The position numbers and the translations under genes are program-made. A stretch of DNA of 5,333 nt from Methanoculleus marisnigri (lineage in GTDB: Archaea; Halobacteriota; Methanomicrobia; Methanomicrobiales; Methanoculleaceae): positions 1-5,333 of the forward strand of contig DASQ01000132.1 of the NCBI GenBank assembly GCA_002503885.1, read 5' to 3'. The stretch's first letter is position 1; every line of letters starts with the position of its first letter. This document shows, piece by piece, positions 1 through 4,937 of this stretch. The notes beneath the pieces were generated by a model. That model made no database searches and was not told the DNA's origin. It saw only the letters and a list, made by a program, of their open reading frames with translations.

Positions 1-11
1 TTCCCTAATGG

Positions 12-49
12 GTGAGGAGTTTGGGATCGATCCCAAAAACAAACCTCAT
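12..49. repeat. Extended inverted repeat with 18-bp perfect palindrome
   Basis: Positions 20-37 form a perfect palindrome, TTTGGGATC followed by GATCCCAAA. It is flanked by a second pair of arms, TGAGG at 13-17 and CCTCA at 44-48, so the whole can fold into a long interrupted stem. It lies 28 to 60 bases before the EVE gene start. It could be an operator for a dimeric regulator, a terminator-like hairpin of a gene left of the window, or an element-end repeat. Nothing in the window decides between these. Confidence 0.5.
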
Positions 50-76
50 ATTCTGTGGGGTTAATGACTCTATCAT

Positions 77-526
77 ATGACCCACTGGATCGCCTCCTCC
101 AACCGGGACAACTGGAAAATCCTCGAACAAAAGCATATATGGGGAGTACCCAAGCGGAACAGAACCCTCATGCAGCGGGTGAAGCCCGGGGATACAATAC
201 TCGTGTACGTCCGGCAGGAGAAAGAGGGCGACACAATCCTCCCTTCAGCAATAACCGGAGCATATGAAGTCATCTCCGAACCCTACGAAGACCACACCCG
301 CCTCTTCATCACCCCGCCGCAGATGGGCGACGAGGTCTTCCCCTACCGTATGAAGGTCCGGCCGGTGGCAGTCTTCGTCGAACCCCTTGAGTTCAAGCCG
401 CTGATCCCCGACCTCAAATTCATCACGAACAAGACAAGGTGGAGCGGCCACCTCCGCATAGCCATGCGCGAGATCCCCGAGGAGGACTATCGGCTTATCC
501 TCAAGCGGGCAGGGCAGGAGGCCTGA
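77..526 (+). CDS. EVE-domain protein (UPF0310 / PH1033-like)
   Basis: This 149-residue protein is one EVE domain, a PUA-superfamily fold that recognises modified bases in DNA or modified RNA. Seen: the N-terminal MTHWIASSN strand, the NWKILEQKHIWGVP segment (residues 12-25), a KPGDTILVYV strand (36-45), and the late RIAMREIPEEDY helix motif (126-137). All match the order in stand-alone archaeal EVE proteins, and the length (about 145 aa) is normal, so the gene looks intact. The start is fixed: an in-frame TGA lies at 65-67 and 77 is the first start codon after it. No Shine-Dalgarno is visible, which fits a short-leader or leaderless archaeal message. It has no signal peptide or membrane segment, so it is cytoplasmic. 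EVE proteins often sit near modification-dependent defence genes, but no such partner is visible here; the real substrate is unknown. Confidence 0.88.
   Translation: MTHWIASSNRDNWKILEQKHIWGVPKRNRTLMQRVKPGDTILVYVRQEKEGDTILPSAITGAYEVISEPYEDHTRLFITPPQMGDEVFPYRMKVRPVAVFVEPLEFKPLIPDLKFITNKTRWSGHLRIAMREIPEEDYRLILKRAGQEA
517..521 (+). promoter_or_regulatory. Shine-Dalgarno GGAGG inside the end of the EVE gene
   Basis: GGAGG lies five bases before the ATG at 527, a good spacing, and inside the last codons of the EVE gene. It is the main support for translation of the small ORF that follows. GGAGG also arises easily from GC-rich coding sequence, so chance is possible. Confidence 0.4.
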
Positions 527-631
527 ATGGCGTCCGAGATCGTCGGCCCGGAGGAGGATGTGCAGTTCGTCGACAGAGCCATCTTCTTCTTAAACCTCTT
601 CTACCCTATCCACCCGGCGGAGCGAGGTTGA
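527..631 (+). CDS. Possible coupled 34-aa small protein
   Basis: The ATG follows the EVE stop codon with no gap (TGA then ATG) and has a GGAGG five bases upstream, an arrangement that favours translational coupling. The product has 34 residues: an acidic start (EIVGPEEDVQFVD) and a more hydrophobic, aromatic second half containing FFLNLFYPIHP, ending at TGA 629-631. I do not recognise it. The hydrophobic stretch (AIFFLNLFY) is too short for a confident membrane helix. It may be a genuine small protein, the surviving N-terminus of a gene cut by the rearrangement seen further right, or a chance ORF. From 632 to about 714 I see nothing codable with confidence. Confidence 0.3.
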   Translation: MASEIVGPEEDVQFVDRAIFFLNLFYPIHPAERG

Positions 632-680
632 AGAGTGCCCTCGCCCCGGACGACGATCGCGGCTCCCTCCCGCTCCAGGG

Positions 681-1946
681 TTATCGTCCAGTGCGGCATC
701 GCACCCCTCCGACACTATTCATCCCCATCTCCGACAACCTCCCAGCGGCCGCCTTTTCGGGGCCCCACTCGTTTGAGCCGACCCGCCTGCTTGAGCTGCC
801 GGAGTTCGCCGGGAGCCTGCCCGGGTTCCAGACCTCCAGGCGGTCTGCAAAGAGCATCACCTGGACGCTGCCGGTGCTGGTGTAGTCGCGGTGGACGACG
901 GCCTCCGCCACCACCTCTTTTCGGATCTCGTAGCGCGCCTGTGGGCCGGCCTCGCGGGCGTTCAGGTTCTTGCACCGCGGGCACTGCCGGGGCTCGAGCA
1001 CGGCATCCGCCGGATCGGGGGCGTCGTCGATGAACCCGGCGTTCTCCAGAAACTTTCGCTCGACATCCGCACCGGACAGATGGATATACACCTCCGGCAT
1101 CGCGCTGTTCTTCTCCCAGCCGGCCACGAGCCGGAGCTCCATCTCCGAGAGCCCCTGCTTCTTACCGTTGCTTCGGGTCAGGTCCGTGAGCCTGGCGTGG
1201 CGGATGGCGTGCGGGTAAATCGGCTTCGTCATGCCAAGTTTCCGGGCGACGTACTTCAACTTGTTCTCGACCGTCCGGATACTCATGCGCCGGGGCTCGT
1301 GCCTATACCTCCGGGAGGTTACAAAAAGTGGCATGTTCGCGTCCGCACGGAGCGGGTGCGTATTGACCCAGGTCTGCAGATCCGGCACGGAGCTGATCAG
1401 CCGGAGCCGCCGCATCCCGGTCTTGCCGTTGACGATCACCACCGCACCGTAGCGGTCGAACTGGACGTGGCCGATGTTGAGGCTAAGGAGTTCCCCGATC
1501 CGGGCGCCGGAGTCCCACATGAGCATGATCAGCGCTCGGTCGCGTGGCTTGTCGCAGACGTCGACGAGCCGGACGATGTCCTCGCGGGTGATCAACTGGT
1601 CAACGGGGAGATGCTTGCGCGGACGCCTCATCCGGATGTTGCAGAAGAGCTCCTTCTCTCTGTCAGGGACAAGCCAGCGGAAGAAGAGCTTCAGTTCGAG
1701 GATGTCGCCCTGCAGGGTGAAGGGACTGACCGTCACTCTTCGTTCGATGAAGTAATCTTCCAGCCACTCCGGGCTTACCTCTTGTGCGTCGCTGAATTTG
1801 CTCCAGGTGAGGAAGGTGTAGACCCGCCAGACCTTCGTATCGATGGTCTTCTGCTTCAGCTGCTTGAGCTTGAGGTGGCGAATGTACTTTTCTATATACG
1901 CTTTATTGACCGGATCGAGGTTCTTCAGTTTCGCTATCACATTCAT
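681..1946 (-). CDS. Tyrosine recombinase/integrase with chimeric C-terminus
   Basis: Phage-integrase-family site-specific recombinase, which cuts and rejoins DNA at att sites through a covalent 3'-phosphotyrosine. Numbering from the ATG at 1946 (subtract 15 from the longer TTG-started frame at 1991), an N-terminal SAM-like core-binding domain (about 1-95) precedes the catalytic domain. The catalytic set is complete: R149 in DSGARIGELL, K175 in VNGKTG, H246 and R249 in PHAIRHARLTD, W277 in AGWEKN, and nucleophile Y287 in EVYIHLSG. The ATG is preferred over the TTG because MNVIAKLKNLD begins like a normal N-terminus and a TATA-like box sits about 25-37 bases upstream. Only the first CxxC of a zinc ribbon (CPRC, 322-325) remains. 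The frame then runs into a fragment of an unrelated COG2865-type gene and random sequence to a stop at 681. The gene reads away from the tRNA-Leu fragment 60 bases upstream, so this is probably its own att site. The core may still be active. Confidence 0.85.
   Translation of the reverse strand: MNVIAKLKNLDPVNKAYIEKYIRHLKLKQLKQKTIDTKVWRVYTFLTWSKFSDAQEVSPEWLEDYFIERRVTVSPFTLQGDILELKLFFRWLVPDREKELFCNIRMRRPRKHLPVDQLITREDIVRLVDVCDKPRDRALIMLMWDSGARIGELLSLNIGHVQFDRYGAVVIVNGKTGMRRLRLISSVPDLQTWVNTHPLRADANMPLFVTSRRYRHEPRRMSIRTVENKLKYVARKLGMTKPIYPHAIRHARLTDLTRSNGKKQGLSEMELRLVAGWEKNSAMPEVYIHLSGADVERKFLENAGFIDDAPDPADAVLEPRQCPRCKNLNAREAGPQARYEIRKEVVAEAVVHRDYTSTGSVQVMLFADRLEVWNPGRLPANSGSSSRRVGSNEWGPEKAAAGRLSEMGMNSVGGVRCRTGR
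715..940 (-). pseudogene. Remnant of an AlbA/HATPase_c_4 (COG2865, RecG-like) regulator
   Basis: Two pieces of one protein family lie in different frames. In the recombinase frame (about 935-810) the sequence reads RYEIRKEV, then HRDYTSTGSVQVMLF, then LEVWNPGRLP, the recognisable HATPase_c_4 segment of COG2865 proteins (Schlafen AlbA_2 domain plus GHKL-like ATPase plus winged helix). In a second frame from 810 to 715 it reads GELRQLKQAG and KRVGPRKGGRWEVV, the winged-helix end of the same family, then stops. The roughly 100 residues normally between the two pieces are missing, and the AlbA_2 N-terminus is absent. The segment KEVVAEAVVHRDY also lacks the four residues IVNA expected before VVHRDY, which hold the ATP-binding asparagine. 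This is a dead gene fragment, recognised from family memory rather than an alignment. Confidence 0.7.
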
Positions 1947-1962
1947 TGGCAACCATTCTCCC

Positions 1963-1989
1963 GGCGCGGTTAAAGGTTTAAACAGCGCC
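1963..1989 (-). promoter_or_regulatory. Recombinase promoter with TATA-like box in an imperfect palindrome
   Basis: On the minus strand a TTTAAACCTTTAA stretch (1982-1970) lies about 25-37 bases before the ATG at 1946, right for an archaeal TATA box of a leaderless or short-leader message. It is the centre of a 27-bp imperfect inverted repeat, GGCGC at 1963-1967 and GCGCC at 1985-1989, in which 10 of 13 symmetric pairs match. A protein binding this repeat would cover the TATA box, so it could be an operator or a recombinase arm-binding site. A GGGAG motif (1957-1961) lies 10-11 bases before the ATG, rather far for a strong ribosome site. Confidence 0.4.
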
Positions 1990-2005
1990 AAGTGTATGTG
2001 ATAGG

Positions 2006-2056
2006 TTTAGGGTCCAGTCTTGAAGGAGTTCAAGGGTTCGAATCCCTTCCCCCGCA
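2006..2056 (+). other. tRNA-Leu(UAG) 3' fragment, probable att site
   Basis: The stretch reads as the 3' part of a tRNA: anticodon loop TTTAGGG (2006-2012, anticodon TAG), anticodon 3' stem TCCAG (2013-2017), a long class II variable arm (2018-2031, GAA/TTC stem), T arm AAGGG-TTCGAAT-CCCTT (2032-2048), acceptor strand CCCCCGC (2049-2055) and discriminator A2056. The long variable arm, A discriminator and CCCCCGC acceptor fit archaeal tRNA-Leu. No CCA is encoded. The 5' half (GCGGGGG acceptor strand, D arm, CTGGA) is not present upstream, so this cannot be a working gene. Such fragments mark the far end of elements integrated in the 3' half of a tRNA gene. The orientation predicts the intact tRNA-Leu to the left, with the element between. 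Confidence 0.75.
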
Positions 2057-2285
2057 TTACCGCTTCGGGATATAGTTAACTCGGCTCATGTTGTCCCTGC
2101 ACGGGTTGTGATATCAGAAAAATCTGATCCTCGTACCAGGCAAGAACCTCCTTGTCAAAACCGTAGAGCCAGCCCCCGTCTGCGATCGTGTGGCGCCGGG
2201 AGTATTTGTTTGCTGTTGATGAGGCCAGATTAGTGCCTTTTCTGGATAAGAACCTCCATACTGGCTCAGATCCAGGATCGAACAA
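2057..2285. other. Intergenic stretch between att fragment and trkH
   Basis: This is lower in GC than its surroundings and has no gene I can assign. An 80-codon minus-strand frame (2318-2076, GTG start, TAA at 2076-2078) runs through it. Its last 46 residues, with GGWLYGFDKEVLAWYEDQ, look more protein-like than its start and could be the tail of a decayed gene, but I recognise no family. A small hairpin, ATCAGA-AAAA-TCTGAT, lies at 2113-2128. The 10-mer AAGAACCTCC occurs at 2142-2151 and 2248-2257, probably by chance. Confidence 0.35.
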
Positions 2286-2294
2286 CATAATTAT
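2286..2294 (+). promoter_or_regulatory. Candidate TATA box of trkH
   Basis: CATAATTAT lies 27-35 bases before the trkH ATG in an AT-rich patch. No Shine-Dalgarno precedes the ATG (TTAAACACGC). Both points fit leaderless archaeal transcription starting at or just before the start codon. Evidence is positional and compositional only. Confidence 0.4.
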
Positions 2295-2320
2295 CAGTAT
2301 TGAACATGTATTAAACACGC

Positions 2321-3793
2321 ATGGCTCGGTTTCCGGACTTGTTGGCCATCGCCCCTGATCTGGGTCGCATCTTCCTCTTCATGGGCCTGGTATCTTGCCT
2401 TCCCCTGCTCATCGGCATCTTCTACGGGGAGTACGGAATCCTTCTGCCGATGGCGTCCGCCCCGGCGGCTTTCACCGTGCTCGGGCTCCTCCTCGCCCGA
2501 ATCCATAAACTCGAACGGGAACCGCCGCTCTCCATCGCTCTCGGATCGGTGGCCCTCATCTGGCTTGTCGCCTCGTTCATCGGCGCTCTCCCGTTCACCC
2601 TGGGGATAGGGATGCCGTATACCGATGCCGTCTTCGAGGCAATGTCCGGGTGGACCTCCACCGGTCTATCATTGATCCTCGATGTCGACTCCGTGCCCCG
2701 AACTATCCTCTTCTGGCGGTCGCTCACTCAGTGGATGGGCGGCATCGGTATCGTCGCCTTCAGCATTGCCCTTGCGAGCAGGTCCAGCCTGACGATCTTC
2801 CGGCTCTACCGGTCGGAAGGCCGGAGCGAGACACTGATGCCCAGCGTGGTGGCGACTGCGGTCCAGATGTGGCGCATCTACCTCATCCTCACCGTGATCG
2901 GGGTCGGACTCGTCCTGCTCTCCGGCATTCCGCTCTGGGATGCTGTCAACATCTCCATGACTGCGATAGCCACCGGCGGTTTCTCGGTGCACACGCAGGG
3001 GATCATGTACTACCAGAACCCGCTGCTTGAGATGCTGATCGTTCCCATCATGATCGCCGGCGCTCTGCCCTTCAAGATCTACTACCTGATGTACTTCAGA
3101 AAGCAGACCAACCTCTTTGAGGACGCGCAGGCGCGCCTGCTCTTCCTGCTGATCGCGTTCGGCGTCTTCCTCGTCACCTACGATCTCGTCTTCCTCACGC
3201 AGGTTGCCCCACTCCAGGCTCTCCGGGAAGGGCTATTCATGGTGACGAGCGCCATTACCTGCACCGGATTTAACAACACCAATCCGTTCGCCTGGTCCAG
3301 CGTCACGGTGCTCTTCCTCTCCGCACTCATGCTCATCGGGGGCTCCTCAGGAAGCACCGCCGGCGGCATCAAACTCTCCCGGGTGAACCTCGGCATCGAG
3401 ACCCTCGGATGGTGGTTCCGCCGGTTGTATACGAGCAGCCGGGTACTCACCCCATTCCGTCACAACGGAAAAGGGGTCGGGCTCACTATCGCGGAGTACG
3501 AAGTCTCCAAGAACATGCTCGTCATCGTGCTCTTCATCCTGACCATCTTTGTTGGTTCGATCCTGCTCCTCCACCTCGATCCTTCACCGGGATTCGACTC
3601 GAGCGACGTGATCTTCGATGTGGTCTCCGCCATCTCCAATGTCGGGCTGTCCACAGGGTTCGTCAACCCGGAGATGAGCATGGCCGGGAAATGGGCCTTC
3701 ATCATGATTATGTGGGCGGGCCGTCTTGAGATTATTCCACTGATCGCTCTTGCGATGGGACTTTCCCGGAAGGTTAGCCAGAAGCGGGGTTGA
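2321..3793 (+). CDS. trkH: TrkH-family potassium uptake protein
   Basis: Integral membrane, pore-forming subunit of Trk/Ktr potassium uptake, normally gated by a cytoplasmic TrkA/KtrA partner that binds nucleotides. The 490 residues match the usual length. The four membrane-pore-membrane repeats are visible through their selectivity-filter loops: TSTGLS (112-117), ATGGFS (217-222), TCTGFN (313-318) and SNVGLS (439-444), each with the potassium-coordinating glycine region. The signature GGSSGSTAGG (340-349), in the intramembrane-loop region that helps gate the pore, is intact, as is the C-terminal GRLE (467-470). Hydrophobic helices begin near residue 15 and continue to the end. ATG 2321 gives a normal short N-terminus before helix 1. 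No trkA lies next to it here, so the partner must be encoded elsewhere. It is convergent with the kinase fragment. No frameshift or missing key residue is seen. Confidence 0.95.
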   Translation: MARFPDLLAIAPDLGRIFLFMGLVSCLPLLIGIFYGEYGILLPMASAPAAFTVLGLLLARIHKLEREPPLSIALGSVALIWLVASFIGALPFTLGIGMPYTDAVFEAMSGWTSTGLSLILDVDSVPRTILFWRSLTQWMGGIGIVAFSIALASRSSLTIFRLYRSEGRSETLMPSVVATAVQMWRIYLILTVIGVGLVLLSGIPLWDAVNISMTAIATGGFSVHTQGIMYYQNPLLEMLIVPIMIAGALPFKIYYLMYFRKQTNLFEDAQARLLFLLIAFGVFLVTYDLVFLTQVAPLQALREGLFMVTSAITCTGFNNTNPFAWSSVTVLFLSALMLIGGSSGSTAGGIKLSRVNLGIETLGWWFRRLYTSSRVLTPFRHNGKGVGLTIAEYEVSKNMLVIVLFILTIFVGSILLLHLDPSPGFDSSDVIFDVVSAISNVGLSTGFVNPEMSMAGKWAFIMIMWAGRLEIIPLIALAMGLSRKVSQKRG

Positions 3794-4040
3794 GAAACGA
3801 GTGTCGAGCCTCGGTGCTGGCCCGTGCTATTTTGGTGAAATAACGACGCTTCACGATGCCCGGTCCGGACGGAGCATTGCGGGGGGAGTGACGAGAAACC
3901 CGGGCTCCATACGAGCGGTCTGTGGTAGATCCACAGTACCAGGTGAACTGCAACCCGGCTGTTTCTCTTTCCCGTTCACACTCTCCTCTTAACGCAAGAG
4001 AACACACAAATAACGAGACACGGCCGTGCGCGACAATTTC
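3794..4040. other. Convergent intergenic region, trkH and kinase 3' ends
   Basis: About 250 bases separate the two converging stop codons. No convincing gene is present: the frames crossing it are short, arginine- and serine-rich and lack family features. The notable structure is a hairpin at 3917-3940 (separate entry), followed on the plus strand by a pyrimidine-rich run at about 3960-3990. CCGGG near 3900-3904 and CCCGG near 3954-3958 could add an outer stem. Confidence 0.4.
3917..3940 (+). terminator. Hairpin, possible bidirectional terminator or small RNA
   Basis: CTGTGG (3920-3925) and CCACAG (3931-3936) pair around a TAGAT loop. GGT (3917-3919) and ACC (3938-3940) extend the stem to nine pairs with one bulged T. 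It lies about 125 bases past the trkH stop and 100 bases past the kinase stop. On the plus strand a C/T-rich tract follows within 20-50 bases, but there is no long T run, so termination is a guess. Confidence 0.3.
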
Positions 4041-4937
4041 TCAGCCGTGCTGCGTAATTTTTTGAAGCGTGAACCGGAACGCCGCCCCTGCATCCGTGGT
4101 GCCCGGCACCCGGTCCTCGACCCGGATCCTGCCACCGTAGCGCTCGATGAGCGTCCGGCAGATGTAGAGGCCGAGGCCCTGGCCGCTCGCCTTTGTCTGG
4201 CCCCGCTCGAACCGGTGGAAGAGCTTCTCCTTGATCTCATCCGGAATGCCCGGCCCGGTATCCTCGACCGAGACCAGCACCTCGCCGTCCCGTTCCTCTA
4301 CCAGGATGGTGATCTCGACGTCCGGTCCGCCGAATTTGACGGCGTTACCAATCAGGTTCGTAAAGATCACCGGGAGAAGACCGTCGGCATAGACCTCGAT
4401 CGGCTGACCTTCGTACCGGATCGACGCCGCCGGAAAGCTGCCGATCTCCGTCCGTATTGCGGCATCAAGGTCGATGGGCGATAGGTCGGTCGATTCCTCA
4501 TGAATCCGGCGAATGGTCGCGACATTTTGTAAGATCTCGTTGCTCCGCCAGATGCCGTTGTGCAGTTTCTGCGCATACGTCTTCGGGTCGCCCTCAAGCA
4601 TATCGAGTATGAGATCGGCATACATCATTGAGACGTTGTTGGCGTTCCGGACGTCGTGGGTGAGGATGTCCAGGTAGAGGTTGGCTTCATCGCGCGCCGC
4701 TTTAAGTTCCCGGTTGAGGCGGTTGAGGTCCTGGGTGTGGCGCAGAAGCGCTTCCTCCGCCTGTTTTCGTCTGGTGACGTCACGCATGACTCGTATCGAT
4801 GCAGGCTTGCCCTTATGAGGGACGAGTGCCCGCGAGCTCTCTACAAATGCATCCTGCCCATCGAAACGGATGATCCTGATCTCTACAGGCGGCACACTCC
4901 CTTTTGCCAGTATCTCCCGGGTTCGTGTATCGGTCAA
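4041..4937 (-). CDS. PAS-sensor histidine kinase, 5' part lost to IS insertion
   Basis: Cytoplasmic two-component sensor kinase fragment. The first 55 residues (VPPVEIRIIRFDGQ to SIRVMRDVTRRKQAEE) are the last strands of a PAS domain. A coiled coil (57-88) leads to the phosphoacceptor box ILTHDVRN (H94) and a complete HATPase domain: N box NLIGNAVKFG (194-203), G1 box EDTGPGIP (225-232), F box LFHRFERG (239-246) and G2 box GQGLGLYIC (252-260). The kinase core is thus intact, but the start of the PAS domain and anything before it are missing. The frame opens at TTG 4937 directly after the TAG that ends the TnpB gene, so this is not a native start. The upstream half should lie beyond the right edge, on the other side of the insertion. 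No promoter is visible; an internal ATG at residue 51 would give only the core. Its partner regulator is not in the window. Probably a disrupted gene. Confidence 0.82.
   Translation of the reverse strand: MTDTRTREILAKGSVPPVEIRIIRFDGQDAFVESSRALVPHKGKPASIRVMRDVTRRKQAEEALLRHTQDLNRLNRELKAARDEANLYLDILTHDVRNANNVSMMYADLILDMLEGDPKTYAQKLHNGIWRSNEILQNVATIRRIHEESTDLSPIDLDAAIRTEIGSFPAASIRYEGQPIEVYADGLLPVIFTNLIGNAVKFGGPDVEITILVEERDGEVLVSVEDTGPGIPDEIKEKLFHRFERGQTKASGQGLGLYICRTLIERYGGRIRVEDRVPGTTDAGAAFRFTLQKITQHG

Noticed and set aside
891..1973. 360-codon open frame on the plus strand opposite the recombinase
   Set aside because: It is an antisense shadow: no family features, Asp/Val/Pro/Leu/Glu-rich as expected opposite GC-rich coding sequence, and the minus frame has the complete recombinase motifs.
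1947..1991. TTG at 1991 as the recombinase start
   Set aside because: It adds 15 unremarkable residues, uses a rare start codon and would place translation across the TATA-like box; ATG 1946 fits better.
1960..2056. A complete, intron-containing tRNA-Leu gene
   Set aside because: No GCGGGGG acceptor strand, D arm or CTGGA anticodon 5' stem is found upstream on this strand, so only the 3' part is present.
2650..3030. Frames on both strands inside trkH
   Set aside because: They are shadow frames in a gene with four intact pore loops and no frameshift.
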